Below are positions 43,752 through 52,061 of a stretch of DNA of 64,000 nt, in pieces. Within the stretch, counting starts at the first letter, position 1. The number at the start of each line of letters is the position of its first letter. The notes beneath the pieces are model-generated. The model worked only from the letters and a program-made list of their open reading frames with translations. It searched no databases and had not been told where the DNA came from. Made by a program: the position numbers and the translations under genes. The stretch covers positions 186,001-250,000 of the forward strand of contig JADJHL010000002.1 of NCBI GenBank assembly GCA_016707585.1, given 5' to 3'. This DNA comes from Ignavibacteriales bacterium (GTDB lineage Bacteria > Bacteroidota > Ignavibacteria > Ignavibacteriales > Ignavibacteriaceae).

Positions 43752-45145
43752 TTGTAAATAAAAACTCAATTTATATATCAAGAATTTTTTCTGATCTGAT
43801 ACTGATTAATATTTCTTTTGTATTTTCAGCTGTAATTGCTCAATCATTTGATATACTGATCAATCGCAATTACATGTTTATACTTCTGCTTTTGTTAAAT
43901 ATTATTTGGTTTGTAAACACAAATTTATCCGGTTTTTACAGTGATTTTTTTAGCAGATCTTTTTCGTTTCAGTTTTTTAATATCCTAAAAGGTGTTTTAA
44001 TTCAAGTTGTAATTACTTTGCTTTTTATTTTTCTTGTTAAAGAAAATCTTTTTACAAGAAACTTTATTGTATTGTATGGATTATTATTAACCGTTTCTAT
44101 TAGCATACGTACAGCAATATTTAAGAAAGTTCTTAAATCATTACGTAAAAAAGGCAAGAATATTAGAAGACTTTTAATTGTGGGCGCCGGTGAGATTGGT
44201 AAAAGTTTTAAAGATACTCTAAATCAAAATCCTGATCTTGGCTACAAGTTTATTGGTTTTGTTGATGATGTTGTTAATGATCCTGAAATCATTGCTGGTT
44301 TATCTGAACTTGATAATGTGATAAAATCGAATCACATAGATGAAGTAGTTATAACTTTAGCAACCAATCCTTCCGAAAGATTGGATGAAATAATTAGAGT
44401 GTGTAATATAAATGCTAAACGAGTACATATTATTCCAGACTATTTTAGATTTTTATCTAATAGATTTAACATTAGTGCAATAGGTAATTTTCCAATTATT
44501 ACTGCACGACAAGAGCCATTGGAAGAAGCTAATAGAAGATTTTTAAAACGAACATTTGATATTGTTTTTTCTTTTCTGATTTTAGTTTTAATACTAAGCT
44601 GGTTATACCCACTAATTTCTATTCTTATAAAATTTAATTCTAAAGGTAAAGTACTTTTTGTTCAGCAAAGAATAGGAACAAAAAATGAGATGTTTAATTG
44701 TTATAAGTTTCGCACCTTAACTTCAGATTCATCTAGAGAGAATGATAAATTTACTCCCGTAGTTTTTGGTGATAAACGTGTAACAAGTGTTGGTAAGTTT
44801 TTAAGAATATCTAACATAGATGAGCTTCCGCAATTTTTTAATGTACTTAAAGGTGATATGTCTGTTGTTGGCCCAAGACCGCATGCAATACCCTACCAGG
44901 ATTTGTACGGAAAAATATTTGAAGAAATAAAAATGCGGCACAACGTACGTCCTGGTTTAACAGGCTGGGCACAAGTTAATGGATTACGCGGCGATGTTAT
45001 TGATGAGGCTGAGAACAATAGCAGAACAATTATGCGAATGAAGTATGACCTTTGGTATATTGAAAATTGGACAATGCGTCTTGATATTCAAATTATTTTT
45101 ATGACTATCTGGCAAATGATAAAAGGCGATACAAAAGCTGTTTAA
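43748..45145 (+). CDS. Initiating sugar-phosphate transferase (WbaP/WcaJ-type polyprenyl-phosphate transferase)
   Basis: This 465-residue membrane enzyme starts glycan assembly by moving a sugar-1-phosphate to undecaprenyl phosphate. The N-terminal half has four or five hydrophobic helices and a CoA-binding-like domain (LLIVGAGEIGKSF near residue 133). The C-terminal catalytic domain has RTFDIVFSF, FVQQRIGTKNEMFNCYKFRT, the DELPQFFNVLKGDMSVVGPRP motif region and RPGLTGWAQVNG. It is the last gene of the plus-strand half of the locus and is separated from the convergent SdiA-regulated-like gene by four bases. Glucose or galactose are the usual first sugars. Confidence 0.92.
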   Translation: MIVNKNSIYISRIFSDLILINISFVFSAVIAQSFDILINRNYMFILLLLLNIIWFVNTNLSGFYSDFFSRSFSFQFFNILKGVLIQVVITLLFIFLVKENLFTRNFIVLYGLLLTVSISIRTAIFKKVLKSLRKKGKNIRRLLIVGAGEIGKSFKDTLNQNPDLGYKFIGFVDDVVNDPEIIAGLSELDNVIKSNHIDEVVITLATNPSERLDEIIRVCNINAKRVHIIPDYFRFLSNRFNISAIGNFPIITARQEPLEEANRRFLKRTFDIVFSFLILVLILSWLYPLISILIKFNSKGKVLFVQQRIGTKNEMFNCYKFRTLTSDSSRENDKFTPVVFGDKRVTSVGKFLRISNIDELPQFFNVLKGDMSVVGPRPHAIPYQDLYGKIFEEIKMRHNVRPGLTGWAQVNGLRGDVIDEAENNSRTIMRMKYDLWYIENWTMRLDIQIIFMTIWQMIKGDTKAV

Positions 45146-45149
45146 CCTT

Positions 45150-45908
45150 TTAAGGAAGTTTAAACTCGTAAAGTTCTTCCTTCTTATCAGAAACTACATA
45201 AATCAATTTGTTTTTATAATCTACTACTAAACCTTCCGGTTGATCAACTTCTATAAAAAATTCTTTTAATTTGTTTCCATTCAAATCAGTTTGAAATACT
45301 CTTTTTGATTCATCACTTAAAATCCAGAGAGTATTATCATCGATCGCATAAAATATATCGGAATAATCATCTGCAAAAGTTATTACTTTTCTGCTTAATT
45401 CATTAAAACTACTATCGGCTTTTATTAATAATCCTGGATTTTTTTCATTTAGCAAATAGTAAATTTTATTTTTCGAATCATAAGAAATCCCTTCTAGCCC
45501 TTCATTAAGATTGCCTTCAAGATTAAATCCTTTGTGACTAACTTCGTTTCCTAAAGTATCAATTATCACAACTTCCCTGCTTCTTTCAAGAATTACTGCA
45601 AGTCTATTTACATCTATAACAGTTATTCCTTCAAGATCTTCACCATCAATAATAAAAGAGTTTGTAACTGTTCCGTTTTTAGTCAGTCTATAAACTTTAC
45701 TGTTCTCATCGCAAACTGACCAAAAATATTTTCCATCAAAAGATAAGGTTAGTGCTGATGGTTCTGGAACTTTAATAGGCGTCATTTTTTGTAAGATAAG
45801 TTCTTTTGGTAGTGGAGATTCTTTCCTGTTAATGTTACATTTGTATTGTGTTAATGCGATTAAAATTGATATTAGAAATATTGCATAGAATTTGATTAAT
45901 AAATCCAT
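45150..45908 (-). CDS. SdiA-regulated/esterase-like phytase-type beta-propeller protein
   Basis: This 252-residue protein has an N-terminal hydrophobic segment (residues 3-21) with a Cys at 24 that could be a lipoprotein site. The body contains propeller-like motifs: TLSFDGKYFWSVCDENSKVY, DLEGITVIDVNRLAVI, EGLEGISYDSKNKIYYLL and QPEGLVVDYKNKLIYVVSD. This is the SdiA-regulated/esterase-like activity of phytase family, generally of unknown enzymatic role. It ends four bases from the sugar transferase stop in convergent orientation. Confidence 0.78.
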   Translation of the reverse strand: MDLLIKFYAIFLISILIALTQYKCNINRKESPLPKELILQKMTPIKVPEPSALTLSFDGKYFWSVCDENSKVYRLTKNGTVTNSFIIDGEDLEGITVIDVNRLAVILERSREVVIIDTLGNEVSHKGFNLEGNLNEGLEGISYDSKNKIYYLLNEKNPGLLIKADSSFNELSRKVITFADDYSDIFYAIDDNTLWILSDESKRVFQTDLNGNKLKEFFIEVDQPEGLVVDYKNKLIYVVSDKKEELYEFKLP

Positions 45909-46015
45909 AACCGTTGTTTTCTTGCTCTTTTAATTGAAAATATTTGTAATGTTAATTTATAAAAAGATATCATTAAGAATGTTAACTGTAGATAGGACAG
46001 AAGGAGAATTATTCC

Positions 46016-46380
46016 ATGATGTTTAGCGAAAGCTTTTTTAGAATTTCTGCCTTACTTGGATTTCTAATAATAATTTTGGTGCTTTTATTCGGTTATCTTT
46101 TTTTTGAACCATATCTTACGGAAGAAACTGTAACTGCTAAAGTCTTAAATAAATCTCAGTTTGGTAACGAACCTGGGAAATACTTTGTATTTACACCGGC
46201 TGAAGTTTTTATAATTCAGATAATTATTATCAGAATAAAGAAAATGCTGATGAGATAAATGCAAAAATTTATCCTGGCAGTACATATACTTTTGAAGTTG
46301 TTGGTGTTTCCATCCCCTGGTTACCTCGTTTTAGGAACATTACAAAAATTATAAGAATAAACGGCGTTTTAGAGGAGTAA
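46016..46380 (+). pseudogene. DUF1523-like membrane-anchored protein split by a frameshift
   Basis: The first frame runs 46016-46258 and starts MMFSESFFRIS with one transmembrane helix at about residues 12-31, behind an AGGAG ribosome site. It goes out of frame at a run of five T (46206-46210). If one T is added, the frame continues to 46380 as EVFYNSDNYYQNKENADE, then TYTFEVVGVSIPWLPRFRN, and ends NGVLEE, giving 121 residues. The second half looks like DUF1523-type domains, which end in a similar IPWLPRFRNI stretch. Function unknown. I treat it as one gene with a break in a homopolymer. Confidence 0.65.
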
Positions 46381-46482
46381 TTTTAATTTTAAACAATTTT
46401 TTATTCTAATAATTCCCACATTTTTATTATTTTTAAAGCGTTAATTAATTTAAATAATCAATAAAATATAAGGGGATCTTAT

Positions 46483-46782
46483 ATGGCAGTTCTTATAACT
46501 GATGAATGTATTTCTTGCAATGCCTGCGAAGTTGAATGTCCAAATAATGCAATCTACGGTGCAGGAGATCCTTGGTTACTTGGCGGTAATTCCAACGAAG
46601 CTTTAAACTCAGATCACACATATATCGCACCTGATAAATGTACCGAATGTGTTGGCTTTTATGATGAACCTCAATGTATTCCTGCTTGTCCAACTGAAGC
46701 TATTATTATGGATCCAGATAAAGTGGAGACAAAAGAACAGTTAATGGCTAAGAAAGAAAATTTAGATACTGTTGGAAGATAA
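46483..46782 (+). CDS. YfhL-type 2[4Fe-4S] ferredoxin
   Basis: This 99-residue ferredoxin has two cluster-binding motifs. The first set is Cys9, Cys12, Cys15 and Cys19; the second is Cys53, Cys56, Cys65 and Cys69, with the longer CxxC-x8-CxxxC spacing of the YfhL/Allochromatium type. An insert of about 30 residues (GAGDPWLLGGNSNEA region) separates them. It transfers electrons at low potential; the partner is not encoded here. An AAGGGG site precedes the ATG and a terminator follows within 20 bases, so it is likely a single-gene transcript. Confidence 0.93.
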   Translation: MAVLITDECISCNACEVECPNNAIYGAGDPWLLGGNSNEALNSDHTYIAPDKCTECVGFYDEPQCIPACPTEAIIMDPDKVETKEQLMAKKENLDTVGR

Positions 46783-46799
46783 TCTTTCAAACTTTTTAG

Positions 46800-46823
46800 A
46801 GGGAGCTTTTAGCTCCCTTTTTT
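46800..46823 (+). terminator. Intrinsic terminator after the ferredoxin gene
   Basis: An 8-base perfect stem AGGGAGCT/AGCTCCCT with a 3-base loop is followed by six T. It lies 18 bases past the ferredoxin stop. Confidence 0.92.
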
Positions 46824-47083
46824 GTTTTAAAATGTTTATCGTATTTTCTTATCACATTATTACCACTGCTCAGGAAAATAGTTGCGTTTACTCCAAACAA
46901 AAGAGAACTATTGAGTATAAAGAGGTAATAAATCAAAATCATACCACAATAATCTCTAACTTAAATTAAAAGACAATTTATTATTTACGAGATTAGATAA
47001 TTCTTCTAAACACTATCAATTAAGTTGGATTATAGCTATTGTATAGTTAAGAAAATCAAAAACTATTCAAGAAGGAGAATGTT
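46824..47083. other. Intergenic stretch before the small basic protein, no feature recognised
   Basis: This AT-rich gap holds no convincing gene; an open frame at 46772-46969 overlaps the ferredoxin terminator and is judged spurious. A promoter for the small gene at 47084 should lie here, but no strong -33/-7 pair is visible. Confidence 0.5.
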
Positions 47084-47209
47084 ATGAGTAAAGGACTGGT
47101 TACTAAGAAGAGTACAAAGAAAGAAGCAACTAAAACCATGAAAGAAAAAAAAGCAGCAAAGCGTGATAAGAAAAACGAAAAGAACAACTCTGGTATTCTT
47201 AATAAATAG
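47084..47209 (+). CDS. Very small lysine-rich protein of unknown function
   Basis: This is a 41-residue frame: it begins MSKGLVTKKSTKKEA and ends NNSGILNK. About 40% of the residues are Lys or Arg. A strong AAGGAG ribosome site lies 8-13 bases before the ATG, which supports expression. No domain is recognised. Small basic proteins of this kind occur across the group, but I cannot name a family. It stands alone between two intergenic gaps of about 300 bases. Confidence 0.6.
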   Translation: MSKGLVTKKSTKKEATKTMKEKKAAKRDKKNEKNNSGILNK

Positions 47210-47506
47210 AACATCAAAATTTGCTTGGCTTAGATTAAATCGGTATTTGTTAGCCAAGTTTTAAAATTTTGTATTAACTTTTCTTTAGGATATTTCTATC
47301 TCATCCGGATAAGTTTAATCTTATCAATTTCAGTGAGATTAAGCTTATGAATGTCATTAATTGATTGATTATTACAAAATTAAAAAGACAGCGATAATTC
47401 CTTTCTCAAAAAATTTTCTTTAAAAGAAAATTATAAAATAATTTTAATTCATCCTCACAAATAATTATCTTTAATCCCGCATTCAAAATTTAATCAGGAG
47501 TAAAAA
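47210..47506. other. Intergenic stretch with two hairpins, before the aminotransferase gene
   Basis: CTTGGCT and AGCCAAG (about 47223-47264) can pair across a long loop. AAGTTTAATCT and AGATTAAGCTT (about 47311-47350) form a second stem with one G-U pair. Neither has a T run. One could be the end of the small gene's transcript and the other part of the aminotransferase leader. Confidence 0.35.
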
Positions 47507-48691
47507 TTGTTTAGTAAGGCTATGGAAAACATAAGTCTGTCACCGATAGTAGCAATCAGTGAAGAGGTGAACAGAAAAGCACAGGAGACAGGAAAAGATT
47601 TTATTCTTTTTCAGAGAGGTGAAATTGGTTTTTCAACTCCACAGTATATTGTTGATGCAATGGTTGATGCCCTAAATCAGGGATTAACAAAATATCCTGT
47701 TTCAGGTGGACATATAAAATTAAAAAAAGCTATCATCCAAAAGCTAAGCAGCTTTAACAATGTGCAAGGTATCGAACCTGAAAATATTGTTGTTGTACAT
47801 GGCGGTCAGGAAGGTTTGGAATTAGTCTTCCAACTTTTTGAAGGCAAAAAAGCAGTTGGATTTGCTCCAGTATGGAGTTGCGTTTTAGAAAATTTTGTTC
47901 CTTATGCTAAAACAAACTTTGTTCAAATTCCACTTGAAGCCGATTTTAGTGTAAACTATGATTTACTAGAAAATGAAATTAAAGATGCGGCACTTTTATA
48001 TTTGAACACACCTCACAATCCTACGGGAAAAATATTTAGTAAAGAAGAAATAGAAAAGATTGTAGAGGTTTGCAGAAAGTATAATGTTTTTATTCTGTCC
48101 GATGAAGCGTATGAACATATAACATTTGAAGGTAAAAAACATTTTAGCCCAATGCAATTGGATTATGAAAACATAATTGGCGTTTATACATTTTCAAAAA
48201 CCTATGCAATGACTGGATGGCGTTTGGGATATATTGTAAGTAAAAACAAACAACTTGCTAATATCTTTAAACTTGGTGATTATACCCAAACAGCCGGTGT
48301 ACCAACTTACACTCAGTTTGCGGGTGCTGAAGCATTATCTAATTTAGAAATGGAAAAGAAATCTGTTAGTGCTTTTATGGAAGAGTTTGTTGTGAGAAGA
48401 GACGCAATGTATGAAGGTTTGAGAGCAATAGATGGAGTTAAATTACCTTGTAAACCTGAAGGAGCATTTTATATTTTTCCTGATTTTTCTGAATTTGTAC
48501 CTAAGGGATTAAGTGAATCTGAAAACAAGTTATATGTTTTTAATAAGCTTATGGATGCTGGAGTTGCAACTGTTTATGGTTCTTGCTTTGGAAATTATTT
48601 TCAGCATAATCTTAGATTTTCATACTCTACAACTAATCTTAAGCAAATTGAAGAAGGAATTACAAGAATCAAAAGAGCTTTGCACGATTAA
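47507..48691 (+). CDS. Class I/II pyridoxal-phosphate aminotransferase
   Basis: This 394-residue aminotransferase belongs to fold type I, aspartate aminotransferase family. The PLP lysine is Lys231 in FSKTYAMTGWR, with Asn171 in NTPHNPTG, Asp199 and Arg239 also conserved. The start is TTG at 47507: AGGAG at 47496-47500 is six bases upstream, which decides it over the ATG at 47522. Substrate specificity (aspartate, aromatic or other amino acids) is not clear from sequence. A hairpin terminator follows. Confidence 0.9.
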   Translation: MFSKAMENISLSPIVAISEEVNRKAQETGKDFILFQRGEIGFSTPQYIVDAMVDALNQGLTKYPVSGGHIKLKKAIIQKLSSFNNVQGIEPENIVVVHGGQEGLELVFQLFEGKKAVGFAPVWSCVLENFVPYAKTNFVQIPLEADFSVNYDLLENEIKDAALLYLNTPHNPTGKIFSKEEIEKIVEVCRKYNVFILSDEAYEHITFEGKKHFSPMQLDYENIIGVYTFSKTYAMTGWRLGYIVSKNKQLANIFKLGDYTQTAGVPTYTQFAGAEALSNLEMEKKSVSAFMEEFVVRRDAMYEGLRAIDGVKLPCKPEGAFYIFPDFSEFVPKGLSESENKLYVFNKLMDAGVATVYGSCFGNYFQHNLRFSYSTTNLKQIEEGITRIKRALHD

Positions 48692-48701
48692 AATATTTAT
48701 G

Positions 48702-48728
48702 CAAGGACACTATAACCACGTGTCCTTG
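48702..48728 (+). terminator. Hairpin after the aminotransferase gene
   Basis: CAAGGACAC (48702-48710) pairs perfectly with GTGTCCTTG (48720-48728) around a 9-base loop. The T run is weak (TGTTAATTT), so termination strength is uncertain. Confidence 0.6.
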
Positions 48729-48802
48729 TGTTAATTTAAGTAACCTTTCTATTAAACATTCATTATTTTTACCTGTCATTTATTTTATTCCAGGAGTTTG
48801 CT

Positions 48803-50824
48803 GTGAAAAATCTACTTTTACTTATTATAATTTTAACATCAATAAATATTTATCCTCAAAATTGGCTCAAAGTTGATTCAATATTTTCAGTATCAGGTGT
48901 AACAGTCAAAAGTTTTTCTGCACCAGAGTTTGCTGATTTAAATAATGATGGCAATCCTGATTTGATAATTGGAAACCTGGATGATAAGGCAGATTTTTTC
49001 TGGAACAATTCTCACGACTTTCCCACAACTTTTTGGAAAGATACTTCTGTCCTTTCAAATGTTTATCAAAATGGGCAAACAAACACAAACGCAGCTTATC
49101 CAACATTTATTGATTTAGATGGAGACATTGATCGTGATCTTGTTATTGGAGGTTATAATGGTTTGCGTTATTATCAAAACATTGGTACAATTTCTTTACC
49201 TGAGTTTGTTGCAGTGGATACAATCTTTGCAAATGTAAATACACAAATTGGCACTGATGCGCAACCAGCTTTTGTAGATATTGATGACGATGGTGATCTT
49301 GATTTGTTTATGGGAATTGGTGAATCATTTTCTCTGGACACTACAACCTTTCCGGAAGCTGGAATTACTTTGGGATTTAGAAATACAGGAACTGCAAGCA
49401 ATCCAATGTTTACTTTAGATAATACTTTAGTGACAGGAATACCTGATATTGGGTTAAACTCATATCCAACCTTTGTAGATTTAGATAATGATGAAGATTT
49501 TGATTTAGTATTTGGAAGAGATTTACAAACATTGGTTTATTATCGAAACACCGGAACAAAACAAAATCCAATTTGGACTGCGAACACAACAACATTTTCT
49601 GGAGTTGAAACAAGTTCTTACTGGAAGAATCCAACTTTTTCTGATTTGGATTACGATGGAGATTTTGATCTAATTTATGGGACAGATGATGGAGTGCTTT
49701 ATGTTTACAGAAATATTGGCACAGTATCAGCTCCTTCATTTCAACTCTATTCTGATTACTTTAAAATAATTAAACTCGATGGAGGTAGCGCAACAGTTTC
49801 ACTTGCAGATTTTGATAATGATGGTGATAATGATTTATTAAGTGGAACCTGGCTTGGAAAATTTGTTTACTTTAAAAATGATGGGACATCAACAAAGCCA
49901 AACTTTAAAGTAACTACAACGGCTTTTTCAAACTTAACTGTTAATTCTTATAGTTCGCCAGTATTTGTTGACATAGATAAAGATCTTGATTACGATATTG
50001 TTTCAGGCGCACTTAGTGGCCAAGTGTTTTTATATATAAATAATAACGGAACTTTTACTCAGAATGCAACCATGTTTAGTGGAATTGATGTTGGATGGAT
50101 GAGCATTCCTTCTTTCGCGGATCTTGATAACGATGGTGATTTAGATTTGCTTGTTGGCGGTGAAACAGGAAGTGAAACAAAATATTATACAAATGACGGG
50201 AACAATGTATTTACTGTTAATACAACTGCATTTTCAGGTGTAACATTTCCAAGTTACGGACGACCGATATTATCGGATTTTGATAACGATGATGATTATG
50301 ATCTAACAATTGGTGATGCATGGGGTACAGTTAAATATTATAGGAATGATGGAACAGTTAATGCTCCGGTTTGGTTTAGATATGATGCGATGTTTGCTGG
50401 AATCGAAGTTGATCAAAATCCACATGCGGGTTTTGCAGATTTAGATAACGATGGTAGAAAAGACATGATTATTGGTGAGTACAATGGAAACTTTACTTAT
50501 TATCAAAATCTTTTTGCTGAGGTTACAGATGTTGAAAACGAAATTGATTTAAGTGTTCCTGATGATTTTGTTTTAAATCAGAATTATCCAAACCCATTTA
50601 ATCCAAGTACAATAATTAGCTGGCAATCTCCTGTAAGTGGATGGCAAACACTAAAAGTTTATGATGTTTTAGGAAAAGAAGTAGCGACATTAGTAAATGA
50701 ATTTAAACCAATAGGAAAGTATGAAATTGAATTTAATGCAAGCAAACTTTCCAGCGGTGTATATTTCTACCAATTAAAAATTGAAAACTTTACTGCTATT
50801 AGAAAATTTTTATTCGTAAAATAA
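48803..50824 (+). CDS. Secreted FG-GAP/VCBS-repeat protein with type IX secretion sorting domain
   Basis: This 673-residue exported protein has a signal peptide at about residues 2-18 (ending IYPQ). At least eight repeats carry the calcium-binding pattern DLDNDGDFDL, as in FADLDNDGDLDLLVGG, each followed by YYxNxGT. This is the FG-GAP/VCBS type of beta-propeller found in many surface and adhesion proteins. The C-terminal 80 residues form the sorting domain with LNQNYPNPFNPSTIISW, followed by KLSSGVYFYQLK. It is probably on the cell surface or released. The neighbours give no further hint. Confidence 0.88.
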   Translation: MKNLLLLIIILTSINIYPQNWLKVDSIFSVSGVTVKSFSAPEFADLNNDGNPDLIIGNLDDKADFFWNNSHDFPTTFWKDTSVLSNVYQNGQTNTNAAYPTFIDLDGDIDRDLVIGGYNGLRYYQNIGTISLPEFVAVDTIFANVNTQIGTDAQPAFVDIDDDGDLDLFMGIGESFSLDTTTFPEAGITLGFRNTGTASNPMFTLDNTLVTGIPDIGLNSYPTFVDLDNDEDFDLVFGRDLQTLVYYRNTGTKQNPIWTANTTTFSGVETSSYWKNPTFSDLDYDGDFDLIYGTDDGVLYVYRNIGTVSAPSFQLYSDYFKIIKLDGGSATVSLADFDNDGDNDLLSGTWLGKFVYFKNDGTSTKPNFKVTTTAFSNLTVNSYSSPVFVDIDKDLDYDIVSGALSGQVFLYINNNGTFTQNATMFSGIDVGWMSIPSFADLDNDGDLDLLVGGETGSETKYYTNDGNNVFTVNTTAFSGVTFPSYGRPILSDFDNDDDYDLTIGDAWGTVKYYRNDGTVNAPVWFRYDAMFAGIEVDQNPHAGFADLDNDGRKDMIIGEYNGNFTYYQNLFAEVTDVENEIDLSVPDDFVLNQNYPNPFNPSTIISWQSPVSGWQTLKVYDVLGKEVATLVNEFKPIGKYEIEFNASKLSSGVYFYQLKIENFTAIRKFLFVK

Positions 50825-50835
50825 TTTTTTGCTTA

Positions 50836-50879
50836 AAGCCCTCCCTTTAGGATCCGCCGCCGGCGGATTGGGTGGGCTT
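50836..50879. repeat. GC-rich palindromic element after the FG-GAP gene
   Basis: The inner stem ATCCGCC/GGCGGAT (50852-50868) and the outer arms AAGCCC (50836-50841) and GGGCTT (50874-50879) pair to form a nested hairpin. It begins 11 bases after the stop. It is rich in G+C compared with its surroundings and probably a dispersed repeat. Confidence 0.6.
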
Positions 50880-50982
50880 GCCTCTTAACAATTTCTTAAT
50901 CATAAAGTAACATTAAGTTTAAACTTAGGACGATCTGATAATATAGATTTACCTCGAATTAAATTAATAATGTGAGGTACGC

Positions 50983-51174
50983 ATGAAATCGATAATTTTA
51001 TTTTTAACACTTCAATCCTTGTACGTATTATTTGGAATGAGCGATGCAAACCAGCTTAGCATACTTGTTCTTGGTTTTGCGATTATAGTTTTTGTTGCCA
51101 GTTATATAGGCGTAGTAATAAAAGAAAGAAAGCATAGAAAACAACTTGTTAGTGCTTTGCTTGGTTCAAACTAG
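50983..51174 (+). CDS. Small membrane protein of unknown function
   Basis: This is a 63-residue frame with two hydrophobic segments, residues 2-18 and 27-48, then a basic tail KERKHRKQ. A GAGGT ribosome site lies before the ATG. No family recognised. It is flanked by intergenic DNA and a small HTH gene downstream. Confidence 0.55.
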   Translation: MKSIILFLTLQSLYVLFGMSDANQLSILVLGFAIIVFVASYIGVVIKERKHRKQLVSALLGSN

Positions 51175-51328
51175 TTAGTTTTTCTTCCCGTTATTGTAAC
51201 TCTATACTGAGTTTAGATTTTTATTGCCTATCAATTATTCTAATCCATCCAAATTATTTCAGATTGAAACTATTGTTTTAATAGTTTAATTTCGAAGTGA
51301 AATTAATTTCATTATTTCAGAAAAGCTT

Positions 51329-51538
51329 ATGAAAGATTTATTTAGTGTTCAGGAAGTTGCAAAACTTTTGGATATGAGCCATTCAGGAGTTTTATATCAT
51401 ATAAAAAACGGAACATTAAAATCCACACAGGTTGGCAAAATTTATATTATCACAAAAGAAGATTTTGCAGATTTTCTAAAAGAGAAGAAGAAAGAAAAAA
51501 ACATCAAAAAGAAATCAGACGAACCTTTACTGTTCTGA
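51329..51538 (+). CDS. Small excisionase/MerR-like helix-turn-helix protein
   Basis: This 69-residue protein has an HTH_17-type DNA-binding domain: FSVQEVAKLLDMSHSGVLYH at about residues 5-24, then NGTLKSTQVGKIYIITKED. The tail is lysine-rich. It resembles excisionases and small phage or plasmid regulators. Target unknown. No ribosome site is apparent, and the decayed gene on the opposite strand begins a few bases after its end. Confidence 0.7.
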   Translation: MKDLFSVQEVAKLLDMSHSGVLYHIKNGTLKSTQVGKIYIITKEDFADFLKEKKKEKNIKKKSDEPLLF

Positions 51539-51544
51539 TTTACT

Positions 51545-51965
51545 ATTTGAAAAATCAAATAATTTTACTTTATAAAAATTTAATTCATCAGGGTTATAAC
51601 CAACCAAATTTTTTATACTGTAACAATAAACATCCCAAAACAGGAATTTTCAGATTTTATTCAATTTCATAAAAATCATCAATCATTTTTTCAATTTCAT
51701 TAACTCAATTTGGCACCAATGGATGAATTTGTTCAAAGCAGTTTATCAACTATCATCTTTACAATCTACCGGAAAAGAAACTCTTTTTGAATTTTTCATT
51801 TTCAATCATCGAACTTAAAAATCATATTTGACCTTTTTCGGAATCACCCTTTTATCAAAATCAACCCAGCATAAATCCATTTGCTAATCCTTTAGTGTAA
51901 AATTTATCCTGAGCAAAACCAGAACAAGCAAACAATAATAATCCAATTACTAAGATCATTTTCAT
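51545..51965 (-). pseudogene. Decayed small secreted-protein gene
   Basis: On the minus strand an AAAGGA ribosome site and an ATG at 51965 start a signal peptide MKMILVIGLLLFACSGFAQ, but the frame stops after FMLG. Past that stop, recognisable pieces continue in shifted frames: VDFDKRVIPKKVKYDF, then LSSMIENEKFKKSFFSG, then IEKMIDDFYEIE, NLKIPVLGCLLLQYKKFG and YNPDEL. Several stops and frame changes separate them. The FY...NLKIPV...KKFG order is reminiscent of small exported proteins with an NG.W...IP pattern. Boundaries are approximate. Confidence 0.6.
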
Positions 51966-52061
51966 TCAAAAAATCCTTTATAAAATAGCATGATCAAGTT
52001 ACTGAAATGAATTATAAAAAAGTTAAATTAACAATACAAAAATAAGGATATAAGATTCTGA

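Noticed and set aside
46206..46215. Programmed -1 frameshift site in the DUF1523-like gene
   Set aside because: The T run allows slippage of one tRNA only, there is no proper slippery heptamer in frame or downstream stem, and other genes nearby have equivalent breaks that cannot be programmed.
46772..46969. Open frame after the ferredoxin gene (65 residues)
   Set aside because: It begins inside the ferredoxin coding end and spans the strong terminator at 46800-46823; no ribosome site and no conserved pattern.
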